Assembly (NCBI GenBank): GCA_002455375.1
Contig: DKKR01000094.1
Span: forward strand, 12,713 to 48,861
Direction of reading: 5' to 3'
Length of the DNA: 36,149 nt
DNA from: Bacteroidetes bacterium UBA6661
GTDB taxonomy: Bacteria; Bacteroidota; Bacteroidia; AKYH767-A; OLB10
Shown here: one piece after another, positions 1-8,527 of the stretch
Position numbering within the stretch: the first letter of the stretch is position 1
Layout: the number at the start of each line of letters is the position of its first letter
Notes under the pieces: model-generated
What the model saw: only the letters and a program-made list of their open reading frames with translations
Told to the model about the DNA's origin: nothing
The model's database searches: none
Translations under genes and position numbers: made by a program

Positions 1-1
1 T

Positions 2-745
2 CATAACCCGATGATGATTTACCCTGCTGTACACTATACAATGGGAGGATTGTGGGTTGATTATAATCTGATGACCACCGTACCGGGCCTTTACGCACTT
101 GGTGAAGCTAATTTCAGTGACCATGGTGCCAATCGTTTGGGTGCATCTGCACTGATGCAAGGCCTTGCTGATGGATATTTTGTGATTCCTTATACCATTG
201 GAGCTTATCTCAGCAGCGAAATCAGAACAAAAGCTATCAGCACTGACCATGAAGAGTTTGTTGCTGCAGAAAATCGTGTCAGAGAAACTTTGCAAAGACT
301 CATGCAGATAAAAGGAACAAAATCTGTTGACCATTTTCATCGCCAGCTTGGAAAGATTATGTGGGAGAAATGTGGAATGGCTCGTAATGCAATTGCACTA
401 AAAGAAGCTATAACAGAAATACAAGAGCTTAGAAAACAATTCTGGGCAGATGTTCGTATTCCGGGTGAAATGAATGAGTTCAACCCTGAACTTGAGAAAG
501 CCGGCAGAGTAGCAGATTTTCTTGAATTAGCTGAGTTGATGTGTATGGATGCCTTACAGCGTAATGAATCATGCGGAGGACACTTCAGAGAAGAACATCA
601 GACAGAAGAAGGTGAAGCTTTGCGTGATGATGACAACTTTGCATTTGCAGCAGCGTGGGAAATGACCGGTGATGCACAGTGGAAAATGAATAAGGAAGAG
701 TTGAAATTTGAAAACATTAAAATTGCACAACGTAGTTATAAATAA
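2..745 (+). CDS. sdhA: Succinate dehydrogenase/fumarate reductase flavoprotein subunit, C-terminal part
   Basis: The gene runs in from the left edge, so only about 247 C-terminal residues are visible; the frame is open from base 2 and no start can be assigned. The HYTMGGLWVD segment near the left end and GEANFSDHGANRLGASAL about 30 residues later are the substrate-side histidine region and the FAD-binding C-terminal motif of SdhA/FrdA. The rest is the helical capping domain of the family. The protein oxidises succinate to fumarate and passes electrons through covalent FAD to SdhB at the inner membrane. The FAD-linking histidine and catalytic arginine lie outside the window. sdhB follows 33 bases downstream on the same strand, so the two are almost certainly one operon; the cytochrome b anchor subunit is presumably upstream. 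Confidence 0.95.
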   Translation, partial: HNPMMIYPAVHYTMGGLWVDYNLMTTVPGLYALGEANFSDHGANRLGASALMQGLADGYFVIPYTIGAYLSSEIRTKAISTDHEEFVAAENRVRETLQRLMQIKGTKSVDHFHRQLGKIMWEKCGMARNAIALKEAITEIQELRKQFWADVRIPGEMNEFNPELEKAGRVADFLELAELMCMDALQRNESCGGHFREEHQTEEGEALRDDDNFAFAAAWEMTGDAQWKMNKEELKFENIKIAQRSYK

Positions 746-778
746 TATTTTATCAGAAAAATTTAAAATAATACAGGT

Positions 779-1519
779 ATGAATATCACCCTGAAAGTTT
801 GGAAGCAAAGAAACAAAGATGAGAGAGGTCGTTTTGAAACCTATCAGGTACAGGATGTTTCTGAAGACATGTCTTTTCTCGAAATGTTTGATGTACTGAA
901 TGAGCGGCTTATTAACGAAGGAAAAGATCCTGTTGCATTTGACCATGACTGCCGCGAAGGAATTTGTGGTGCTTGCAGTATGTATATTAACGGTCGTCCT
1001 CATGGACCATTACAAGGTGTAACTACCTGTCAATTGCACATGAGGTCTTTTAAAGATGGTGAAACAATTGTTGTTGAGCCATGGCGCTCTGCAGCATTTC
1101 CTGTTATTAAGGACTTGGCTGTTGACCGTTCATCATTCGACAGAATCATGGCTGCCGGTGGTTTTGTGTCGGTGAATACCGGAAATGCACAGGATGCAAA
1201 CAGCATTTTAATACCGAAAGACGATGCTGACAAAGCATTCGAAGCCGCTGCATGTATTGGCTGTGGAGCTTGTGTAGCAGCATGTAAAAATTCTTCTGCA
1301 ATGTTATTCGTTTCTGCAAAAGTATCTCAGCTTTCATTGTTGCCTCAAGGTAAGGCAGAAAGGCATGAGCGTGTAATGAAAATGGTAGCACAAATGGATG
1401 AGGAAGGTTTTGGTAATTGTACAAACACCGGTGCCTGCGAAGCAGAGTGTCCTAAAGAAATTTCTATTGAGAATATTGCCCGGATGAACAGGGAATATCT
1501 TTCAGCAAAAATTTCTTAA
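779..1519 (+). CDS. sdhB: Succinate dehydrogenase/fumarate reductase iron-sulfur subunit
   Basis: This is a full-length 246-residue protein, normal for the family. It carries a ferredoxin-type N-terminal domain with the [2Fe-2S] ligands in CREGICGAC (first Cys at residue 58) plus a further Cys about 12 residues on in VTTCQLH. The C-terminal helical domain has CIGCGACVAACKN and GACEAECPKEI, the ligands for the [4Fe-4S] and [3Fe-4S] clusters. It relays electrons from the FAD of SdhA to menaquinone at the membrane anchor. The ATG at 779 gives the expected N-terminus. Its position directly after sdhA and the absence of a following subunit gene fit the Bacteroidota order sdhC-sdhA-sdhB. Confidence 0.96.
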   Translation: MNITLKVWKQRNKDERGRFETYQVQDVSEDMSFLEMFDVLNERLINEGKDPVAFDHDCREGICGACSMYINGRPHGPLQGVTTCQLHMRSFKDGETIVVEPWRSAAFPVIKDLAVDRSSFDRIMAAGGFVSVNTGNAQDANSILIPKDDADKAFEAAACIGCGACVAACKNSSAMLFVSAKVSQLSLLPQGKAERHERVMKMVAQMDEEGFGNCTNTGACEAECPKEISIENIARMNREYLSAKIS

Positions 1520-1587
1520 ACAACATCTATTCCCTGAACTTTTTTTAGCAACATTCGTAAAAACGAACGAACGGGTAATTTATTACC

Positions 1588-1614
1588 GGATGATTCTTTT
1601 TCCAAGAATCATTC
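1588..1614 (+). terminator. Hairpin downstream of sdhB, possible terminator
   Basis: Eleven base pairs (one of them G-U) pair 1588-1598 with 1604-1614 around the loop TTTCC. The hairpin lies 69 bases after the sdhB stop and 15 bases before the next start. There is no run of T after it, so it is not a classical intrinsic terminator. It could equally be a transcript-end stabilising structure or part of the leader of the next gene. Confidence 0.35.
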
Positions 1615-1629
1615 TTAAAATAAAATAGC

Positions 1630-2340
1630 ATGACAGCATCAGAAGAAGAAAGAATAAGAAAAGCATTTTCAGATAAAGACTGGCAGGAAATTAAAGCTCA
1701 GGATACTTGGCAGATTTTTAAAATAATGAGTGAGTTTGTTGAAGGGTTTGAGAAAATGAGCCGCATTGGCCCTTGTGTTTCAATATTTGGTTCGGCAAGA
1801 ACAAAACCTGACACAAGATATTATTTATTGGCAGAAGAAATAGCTTATCAACTCACACAATCCGGTTATGGTGTGATAACGGGTGGAGGCCCGGGTATTA
1901 TGGAAGCAGGTAACAAAGGCGCACAACGTGCCGGTGGAAAATCTGTTGGCCTGAATATTAAATTGCCTTTTGAACAGACATCAAATCCTTTTGTAGATCA
2001 TGATAAAAATCTGATGTTTGATTACTTCTTTGTACGCAAGGTAATGTTTACCAAATATGCACAAGGTTTTGTTGTACTTCCCGGTGGATTTGGCACGTTA
2101 GACGAATTTTTTGAAGCATTAACACTCATTCAAACAAAAAAGATTGGCAGATTTCCAATTGTACTTGTTGGCAAAGAGTATTGGAGTAAATTGTTTGAAT
2201 GGCTGCAAACAGTTATGGTTGATGAAGGCAATATTTTACCTGAAGACCTTTCACTCTTTAAGTTAGTTGATGAAGCGCATGAGGCAAAGTCGCACATTGA
2301 CGCATTCTACAGTAAATACTTATTGAAGCCTAACTTTTAA
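1630..2340 (+). CDS. LOG-family protein (TIGR00730 Rossmann fold)
   Basis: A 236-residue protein with both signature motifs of the LOG (lonely guy) family: GGGPGIMEAGNKGA in the N-terminal half of the Rossmann fold and PGGFGTLDEFFE in the C-terminal half, where the Glu is catalytic. Characterised members release free cytokinin bases from nucleoside 5'-monophosphates, or more generally act as nucleotide phosphoribohydrolases. In bacteria that make no cytokinin the physiological substrate is usually unknown. The N-terminal 45 residues are charged and helical, as in the longer type II LOG proteins. The protein is cytoplasmic. The last four bases overlap the stop of the convergent RNA methyltransferase gene. 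Confidence 0.85.
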   Translation: MTASEEERIRKAFSDKDWQEIKAQDTWQIFKIMSEFVEGFEKMSRIGPCVSIFGSARTKPDTRYYLLAEEIAYQLTQSGYGVITGGGPGIMEAGNKGAQRAGGKSVGLNIKLPFEQTSNPFVDHDKNLMFDYFFVRKVMFTKYAQGFVVLPGGFGTLDEFFEALTLIQTKKIGRFPIVLVGKEYWSKLFEWLQTVMVDEGNILPEDLSLFKLVDEAHEAKSHIDAFYSKYLLKPNF

Positions 2341-3101
2341 TCCCTACGCCACTCACTGCAAAAAATTGCAGCAGACATGGCAATATTTAAAGATTCAACA
2401 GGGCTGCTTTTTTCATCAGGAAATTTTGGAATGGATATAGCCTGATCAATTAATTGCTGAATTGACTGTGAAACACCTCTTGATTCATTTCCAAAAACCA
2501 AAACAGCAGGCCTTTTCTTAGCGACAGCATAAACAGACTTACCATTTAGCAATGTAGCATAAAAAGTGGCGTTTTGTTTATTAGCAGAAACCCATTTTTC
2601 AAGATCAGTATAAAAAACATTCACTCTGAAAATGGATCCCATGGTAGCCTGAATAGTCTTGGGATTATAAAGATCAACAGACGTTGATGAACAAACAATT
2701 TGTTTAATACCAAACCAATCAGCAATTCTGATAATACTACCTAAATTTCCCGGGTCACTTATGTCATCAAATGCCAAAATGATGTCTTTAAATTGTATTT
2801 CGGTTTCCGGTTGTTGCGGCATGGCCACTAAAGCCAACACGCTTTGAGGTTGCTTTAACGAAGATATCCGCTCTAATTCTTTTGTTTTAACTTTAATTAG
2901 TTTTTCTTTTAATAATCCTTTTATATCATTGCTTGACTGTTCAATCCATTCATCAGTAGCATATACCGCTATGATAGTAAAGGCTGAATGGGCCAGTTCT
3001 GCAACCATTTTTTCACCTTCAACAACAAATTTTTGTTGCTCATGGCGGTTAGCCTTGTCCTTTAGTGACTTTATCTGTTTTATTTCTGAACTTGTCAGCA
3101 T
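2337..3101 (-). CDS. TrmH/SpoU-family RNA 2'-O-methyltransferase
   Basis: A 254-residue SPOUT-superfamily protein. The three knot motifs are visible: DPGNLGSIIRIADWFG (motif 1), FGNESRGVS (motif 2) and SPVESLNIAMSAAI (motif 3). The N-terminal 90 residues, beginning SSEIKQIKSLKDKANRH, form the substrate-binding domain seen in RlmB/TsnR-like members. It should 2'-O-methylate a ribose in rRNA or tRNA using SAM; the exact target cannot be read from the sequence. It is divergent from tamL, a pairing I recall as frequent in Bacteroidota. The stop codon overlaps the end of the convergent LOG gene. Confidence 0.88.
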   Translation of the reverse strand: MLTSSEIKQIKSLKDKANRHEQQKFVVEGEKMVAELAHSAFTIIAVYATDEWIEQSSNDIKGLLKEKLIKVKTKELERISSLKQPQSVLALVAMPQQPETEIQFKDIILAFDDISDPGNLGSIIRIADWFGIKQIVCSSTSVDLYNPKTIQATMGSIFRVNVFYTDLEKWVSANKQNATFYATLLNGKSVYAVAKKRPAVLVFGNESRGVSQSIQQLIDQAISIPKFPDEKSSPVESLNIAMSAAIFCSEWRRD

Positions 3102-3172
3102 TAGAAGAATACTGTTAAAGGGTATAAAGATAGATGATCAATAAGTTTTATTTTTACCGCATCCGAAAAATT

Positions 3173-5464
3173 ATGCGCAAAAGGCAGTACGGCATTTTAT
3201 TTACTCTGATTTTACTGGTGGCATCTTGCAGCCCCTTTAAGCAATTGGACAAAGGAGAGTATTTGCTGAATCGCAATCAGGTAATAATAGACAAGCCGGA
3301 ACTGCGCGAAGGCGTTAAAGCAATTATCAAACAAAAAGCTAATAGGAGAATTTTAGGATTGTTCCGTTTTCATCTTGCTGTATATAGTATGGGAAATCGG
3401 GGTAAACCAACTAAGTTTAAAAATTGGTTAAAGAACACAGTAGGAGAGGAGCCTGAAGTGTTGGATACACTTTTTACTAAGAAATCTATACAGCAGATAA
3501 AGCAATTTATGTCTAAGAATGGCTATTTTGATGCAGAAGTTAAAGACAGTACCATTTACAGAAAGAAAAAGGCAATTGTCCGATACACTATCATTGCACA
3601 TAAACCATCGTTTATAAAATATGTGGCTCGTGAATGTGCTGATGACAACCTCGACTCTCTTGTTTTAAAAGATACTTCAACATCAAAACTGCAAGCAGGA
3701 ATCATTTATAATGAAGGTATATTGCAAGGCGACCGCGAACGACTAACAAAAAAGCTTCGCAATGAAGGATATTTTCAATTTTCACCACAGTTTGTTTCCT
3801 ATCGTGTTTACACATCAGATACTACAAAGAATATAGCCGTCTTTCAGGATGTAGCAGCCTTTTCAAACCCCGATTCAACAGTAAGTTCCGTTGCAATGCC
3901 ACATACAAAGTTTAAATTGAACCGGATAATTTTTAGTCCCGACTATGATCCTTTGAGTCTTAATGCATCAATGATTCAATATGATACAGTAGCTTATAAA
4001 GGTTATTTGTTTGTGAAGCGGGCAGGAAAGAAAATGCCTGTGAAGCCTGAAGTAATCGTTAACCATACATTTCTTAAGCCTGATGCTGTTTTCAGGCAGA
4101 GTAATGCAGACTATACTTATAAGGGGCTAAATCTGCTCGGCATGTATCGTTTTGTGAATATCAACTACAATGCAGTTGACAGCAATAAACTTGATTGCTT
4201 TATAAATCTTGGTGCAACGCCTAAGCAAGAATATAAGACAGAGTTTGAAGGGACCAATAACGGAGGCAACCTTGGTGTTGCAGGTGATTTTACTTATAGA
4301 AACAAAAATGTTTTTAGAGGTGCAGAGATGTTTGAGTTTAAAATCAGAGGGGCATTAGAATCGCAGAAAAAATTTACTGATGACAAAGACAATAAAGTAT
4401 TGTTGTTATTCAATACCTATGAGCTGGGAGTAGAGAATTCAATATACCTGCCTAAGGCCATAAAACCATTTAACCGTTTGTTTAAAAATATTGCTGCCAA
4501 TCCTGTCACCGTATTTTCTACCAATTATAATATTCAAAACCGCCCGGAGTTTAATCGTTCTATTCTCGATTTTTCTGCATCATTAGAATGGCGAAAAGGT
4601 AGGTTTATCAAACAAATCGTAACACCATTTCAAATAAATTTTGTTAATGTAAAGCTTGAACCTGAATTTAAGGCGAGATTGGAAAGTCTGAACGACCCTG
4701 TGTTGTTCAGCAGTTATGACAACCACCTGATTTCAAATGGCCGATACACCCTCATCTATAACAATCAGCAATTGAATGAGCCCGGTAATTTTAAATTTTT
4801 CAGAACAAATATTGAAATTGCCGGAAATACACTTTACTGGTTCAGGCAAATAGAAGGTGCAGATAAGGATGTGAACAACAGTTATACAATTCTTAACAAA
4901 AGGTTTGCTCAATACTTCAGGCCTGATGCCGATTTCAGATTTTATCAAAATATAAATGCACATAATTCTATTGTGTATAGAATTGCTGCAGGTATTGGTA
5001 TTGCTTATGGTAATTCAAAAATAATCCCGTTCGAAAAAAGTTTTTATGCCGGTGGATCGAACGATTTACGCGCATTTCGTGCTCGTAATGTTGGTCCCGG
5101 AAATTTTACCAGTGTAAATAATTTTGAACGTACGGGTGACATAAAAATCAATGGTAATATTGAATATCGTTTCGATATTTTGAAAATTCTGAAGGGTGCA
5201 TTCTTTCTTGATGCCGGAAATATCTGGGTGAGGAAAAAAGAAACTTCACGTCCTGATGCTGAGTTTGAGTTAGATCGTTTTTATAAGCAGTTAGCTGTTG
5301 GTAGTGGGTTAGGTTTCCGGTTTGACTTTACCTTCTTTATTTTCAGACTTGATATTGGTGTACCTATTGTTGACCCACAATATAAAAGTGATGACAAAGT
5401 GATTGTTGATGAAGTAAAACCACGCAGCCTGATTTATAATTTCGGTATAGGTTATCCTTTTTAA
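3173..5464 (+). CDS. tamL: TamL: lipoprotein-type TamA/BamA-family outer-membrane assembly factor
   Basis: The protein is about 763 residues. I chose the ATG at 3173 because it gives a clean lipoprotein signal, with hydrophobic GILFTLILLVASC ending in a lipobox Cys; an in-frame ATG at 3134 would add 13 residues ahead of it. After the Cys comes CSPFKQLDKGEYLLNRN, then POTRA-like repeats to about residue 370, then a 16-strand-type barrel. The barrel end shows FYAGGSNDLRAFRARNVGPG (the conserved loop-6 region of Omp85 proteins) and the terminal strand IYNFGIGYPF. TamL with TamB inserts or matures a subset of outer-membrane proteins or lipids. No tamB follows here: the next gene is convergent. 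The lipid anchor on an Omp85 protein is characteristic of Bacteroidota. Confidence 0.88.
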   Translation: MRKRQYGILFTLILLVASCSPFKQLDKGEYLLNRNQVIIDKPELREGVKAIIKQKANRRILGLFRFHLAVYSMGNRGKPTKFKNWLKNTVGEEPEVLDTLFTKKSIQQIKQFMSKNGYFDAEVKDSTIYRKKKAIVRYTIIAHKPSFIKYVARECADDNLDSLVLKDTSTSKLQAGIIYNEGILQGDRERLTKKLRNEGYFQFSPQFVSYRVYTSDTTKNIAVFQDVAAFSNPDSTVSSVAMPHTKFKLNRIIFSPDYDPLSLNASMIQYDTVAYKGYLFVKRAGKKMPVKPEVIVNHTFLKPDAVFRQSNADYTYKGLNLLGMYRFVNINYNAVDSNKLDCFINLGATPKQEYKTEFEGTNNGGNLGVAGDFTYRNKNVFRGAEMFEFKIRGALESQKKFTDDKDNKVLLLFNTYELGVENSIYLPKAIKPFNRLFKNIAANPVTVFSTNYNIQNRPEFNRSILDFSASLEWRKGRFIKQIVTPFQINFVNVKLEPEFKARLESLNDPVLFSSYDNHLISNGRYTLIYNNQQLNEPGNFKFFRTNIEIAGNTLYWFRQIEGADKDVNNSYTILNKRFAQYFRPDADFRFYQNINAHNSIVYRIAAGIGIAYGNSKIIPFEKSFYAGGSNDLRAFRARNVGPGNFTSVNNFERTGDIKINGNIEYRFDILKILKGAFFLDAGNIWVRKKETSRPDAEFELDRFYKQLAVGSGLGFRFDFTFFIFRLDIGVPIVDPQYKSDDKVIVDEVKPRSLIYNFGIGYPF

Positions 5465-5470
5465 TAAATT

Positions 5471-5872
5471 TTACCAGTCAAGAAAATCATCTAATGCGCG
5501 TCTTTCTTTTTTGGTAGGCCGTCCTTCATTGTGTTGTCTGTAGGTGCGCACAGCAAGACTGTGCATCTTAATTTTTTCATATTCATCGGCTGATGTCATG
5601 TCTTTGCAAAATTGATCTTTAATTGCCGCTGACACTCTGTTTTCTATTGGTTGAATAACCTGAAACACTAATGTAAAAGAACCACGCCTGATTGATAATA
5701 TTTCATTGGTTTTAATTAGTCGTGATGCTTTTACAGAAACACCATCAATAAATATTTTTCCTCTTGCACAGGCTTCAGCAGCTTGCGAACGTGTTTTGAA
5801 AATTCGAACTGCCCACAGCCATTTATCAACGCGTACTTTTTCAAGTTGAATATTCATACTTAAAATTAACAT
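5471..5872 (-). CDS. S4-domain RNA-binding protein, Hsp15 (HslR)-like
   Basis: A 133-residue protein. The S4 domain is at the N-terminus (VRVDKWLWAVRIFKTRSQA, then ACARGKIFIDG and VKASRLIK), followed by a basic tail ending RPTKKERRALDDFL, as in Hsp15. E. coli Hsp15 binds free 50S subunits carrying a stalled peptidyl-tRNA and helps recycle them. A second ATG at 5857 (MNIQLEKVRVDKW) is an equally good start and would shorten it by five residues. It lies 11 bases after tex on the same strand and is probably cotranscribed with it, so both products act on RNA or translation. It converges with tamL across six bases. Confidence 0.87.
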   Translation of the reverse strand: MLILSMNIQLEKVRVDKWLWAVRIFKTRSQAAEACARGKIFIDGVSVKASRLIKTNEILSIRRGSFTLVFQVIQPIENRVSAAIKDQFCKDMTSADEYEKIKMHSLAVRTYRQHNEGRPTKKERRALDDFLDW

Positions 5873-5883
5873 CGTTAAAAATA

Positions 5884-8010
5884 TTATGGTTGCTGAATAC
5901 CTTTCATCGAAAACTGAATTCTTCCTGTTGTACTATCTGCACTTAACACTTTTACCATCACCTGTTGATTTAGTCGCACTGCCGAAGATATATCAGAAAT
6001 AAATTCATCACTGATTTCCGATATGTGAACCAGTCCGTCTTTTTTAATTCCTATATCTACAAATGCTCCAAAGTTTGTAATGTTTGTAATAATCCCGGGA
6101 AGCAACATGTCAGGCTGTAAGTCATTGATACTTTTAATTTCAGAATTAAATTCGAAGACTTTTATAATGCCTCTTACATCCCGTCCGGGTTTTGATAATT
6201 CAGCAATGATATCTTTCAGAGTAGGTAACCCAACTTCATCTGTCACATATTTTGTAATATCAATCTTCTGAATCTGGCTATCGCTGCCTATCAAGCCGGT
6301 TATTGTTGTGTCAATGTCTTCTGCCATACGTTCAACAAGAGGGTAGTTTTCAGGGTGAACAGCACTTTTGTCTAACGGATTATCACCGTTAATCCGAATA
6401 AATCCGGCACACATTTCAAAAGTTTTATCACCCATTCCTTTAATTTTTTTCAATTCACTCCGGGAGCGAATGTCGGAATTGGTTCGTGCATCAATAATTT
6501 TTTTTGCCATTACTTCGCCAATTCCGGAAACGTAGGTAAGTAGTTTTTCGCTTGCAGTTTCAAGATTAACGCCTACGGTGTTTACGCAGTGTTCTATAGT
6601 TTGATCTAATGCGCTGTTGAGCATCATCTCATCAATTTCATGCTGATATTGCCCAATACCAAGTGAGCGGGGATTAATTTTTATGAGTTCGGCAAGCGGG
6701 TCCATCAACCTGCGACCAATGGAAACAGCACCTCGAACAGTTACATCATATTCGGGAAACTCTTTGCGTGCTTCTGCTGTAGCAGAGTAAACAGAAGCCC
6801 CATCTTCATTCACCATAAAAACCTGTATTTTGCGATCAAAACGCAATCGTTGAATAAAAGTACCTGTTTCACGACCGGCAGTGCCGTCACCTATGGCAAT
6901 GGCATCAATTTTATATTGGCTTACCAATGTTGAAATTTTATTTGATGCAATTTTCTGTTGGCTTTGCGGTGGGTGAGGATAAATGGTTTCATTGTGTAAG
7001 AGCCTGCCGTTTTTGTCGAGACAAACAATCTTACATCCACTTTTAAATCCCGGATCAATCGCTAGAATATTTTTTTGACCTAATGGTGGTGCAAGTAATA
7101 ATTGTTTCAGTACTACAGCAAACAATCTGGCTGATTCTGTTTCAGCTTTCAGTCTGTAATATCCAATAGTTTCATTTTCCATTGATGGTATAAGGAGTCT
7201 GCTGCATGCATCTTCAGCAGCAGTTTTAACCTGAGTATTTAAATAAAAACCTTCGGACTTTATGGTATCAAAAAGCAGATTCAGTAAAAATGTTGAGTCC
7301 GGCATTACAGAAACCCGTAACAGTTTCTCTTTGTCACCTCTTAAAATGGCTAATAGACGATGTGCCGCACAACTAGTTATTTTTTCTTTGTAATCGAAAT
7401 AATCTTTGTATTTAACAGCTTCTTCTAATTTGGATTTGATAACCTTTGAAATAATAAAAGATTTCTGTTCAAAGCATTGACGAAACGTTTTTCTTACCTG
7501 ATGATTTTCTGAAATTAATTCTGCAATAATGTCACGAGCTCCCTGCAATACTTTCTCCGTATCTGCAAAAGTTGATGAAATATATTTCTCTGCAATTTGC
7601 TTTGCATTTCTGTCATCACGAATGAGTGTTTGTGCAAGTGGTTCAAGCCCTGCATCTCTGGCATTTTGTGCACGATTTTTTCTTTTTTCTTTAAAGGGAA
7701 GATAAATATCTTCAAGCTCATTTAATGTTGTAGCTGATTCAATTTTATCTTTAAGCAAATCGAAAACACCTTTAGCCATCAGTGTATTAATGATGAATTG
7801 CTTTCTGTTGTTAAAGTCCTCAACCTCTGTGAGTATCTTTTTTAACTCCAACAAATTTTCATCAGTAAGTCCTCCTGTTTTTTCTTTTCTATAACGAGCT
7901 ATAAATGGTACTGTAGCACCCTCTTCAAATAGCTTTATAGTTTGTTCAAGCTGATGAACAGAAATACCGGTGTTGCCTCTAAACCGGATCAGTAAAAGAG
8001 AATCAGTCAA
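5884..8010 (-). CDS. tex: Tex-family RNA-binding transcription accessory protein
   Basis: The length of 708 residues matches the family. The order is: N-terminal Tex helices with GATVPFIARYRKEKTGGL near residue 35, the YqgF/RNase H-like domain containing NILAIDPGFKSGCK and IAIGDGTAGRET, the helix-hairpin-helix repeats (LLTYVSGIGEVMAKKI, ELKKIKGMGDKTFE), and a C-terminal S1 domain (PGIITNITNFGAFVDIG, DGLVHISEIS). Tex binds RNA and nucleic-acid-bound polymerase and affects transcription and stress phenotypes. The start codon appears to be TTG at 8010; there is no in-frame ATG near the expected N-terminus, and an ATT lies two codons upstream. It sits 31 bases after the cytochrome gene on the same strand, with the S4 gene directly after. 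Confidence 0.93.
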   Translation of the reverse strand: MTDSLLLIRFRGNTGISVHQLEQTIKLFEEGATVPFIARYRKEKTGGLTDENLLELKKILTEVEDFNNRKQFIINTLMAKGVFDLLKDKIESATTLNELEDIYLPFKEKRKNRAQNARDAGLEPLAQTLIRDDRNAKQIAEKYISSTFADTEKVLQGARDIIAELISENHQVRKTFRQCFEQKSFIISKVIKSKLEEAVKYKDYFDYKEKITSCAAHRLLAILRGDKEKLLRVSVMPDSTFLLNLLFDTIKSEGFYLNTQVKTAAEDACSRLLIPSMENETIGYYRLKAETESARLFAVVLKQLLLAPPLGQKNILAIDPGFKSGCKIVCLDKNGRLLHNETIYPHPPQSQQKIASNKISTLVSQYKIDAIAIGDGTAGRETGTFIQRLRFDRKIQVFMVNEDGASVYSATAEARKEFPEYDVTVRGAVSIGRRLMDPLAELIKINPRSLGIGQYQHEIDEMMLNSALDQTIEHCVNTVGVNLETASEKLLTYVSGIGEVMAKKIIDARTNSDIRSRSELKKIKGMGDKTFEMCAGFIRINGDNPLDKSAVHPENYPLVERMAEDIDTTITGLIGSDSQIQKIDITKYVTDEVGLPTLKDIIAELSKPGRDVRGIIKVFEFNSEIKSINDLQPDMLLPGIITNITNFGAFVDIGIKKDGLVHISEISDEFISDISSAVRLNQQVMVKVLSADSTTGRIQFSMKGIQQP

Positions 8011-8041
8011 TATAATGAAAGAGAAAACTTAAAAAATGAAG

Positions 8042-8431
8042 TTACTGCGCATAGCCATCATTGATCCATTTTTCGATGGTGGCAATAGCTTCTTTGCTGA
8101 GTTGTGGTGCCATACGTGGCATTGCTTTAACACCACTTTCATGTTTTATAGAGCCTAATAATTTGTGTTTTTCGCAGGCATCTTTCACGCCTTCATAATA
8201 ACTCAAATCAAGTCCATCTGCTTTTTTTGCCGGGCTATGACATTTGGTTCCGCAAGCTGCATCTACAATAGGTTTAACATGAACTGCGTAACTTGGCTTA
8301 TCAGGAACAGTAATAGGTGTAGAATTGCTGGCAGCAGTAGATTTTGATGACTTACAGGAAGGCATAATTACGGTAGCAGCAATAACACAAAATGCTGTGG
8401 CAACTGATAAAAATGTGAATGTTCTTTTCAT
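8042..8431 (-). CDS. Small lipoprotein c-type cytochrome with CX3CH haem site
   Basis: A 129-residue protein with a lipoprotein signal (hydrophobic stretch then PSC, Cys26) and a short Ser/Thr/Lys-rich linker. The single c-type haem domain begins around YAVHVKPIVDAAC. The haem motif reads C60-G-T-K-C64-H65, three residues between the cysteines instead of two. The C-terminal MPRMAPQLSKEAIATIEKWINDG is the usual Met-bearing end of Bacteroidota/Planctomycetes cytochrome domains; Met104 or Met107 is the likely distal ligand. It should sit on the periplasmic face of a membrane and carry electrons, partner unknown. It lies upstream of tex on the same strand, but no functional link is obvious. The haem assignment rests on the motif and fold pattern only. 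Confidence 0.75.
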   Translation of the reverse strand: MKRTFTFLSVATAFCVIAATVIMPSCKSSKSTAASNSTPITVPDKPSYAVHVKPIVDAACGTKCHSPAKKADGLDLSYYEGVKDACEKHKLLGSIKHESGVKAMPRMAPQLSKEAIATIEKWINDGYAQ

Positions 8432-8527
8432 AATTATTAAATTTGTTTTGCAAGTTTAAAAGATTTTCTTGAATTGACAGACAGCTAAATTAATTCATCT
8501 CATGTAATTTTACCGAAAATTCAGATT

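Noticed and set aside
569..1003. A 144-codon open frame on the minus strand
   Set aside because: It is antisense to the ends of sdhA and sdhB, whose motifs are unmistakable; its product has no recognisable features.
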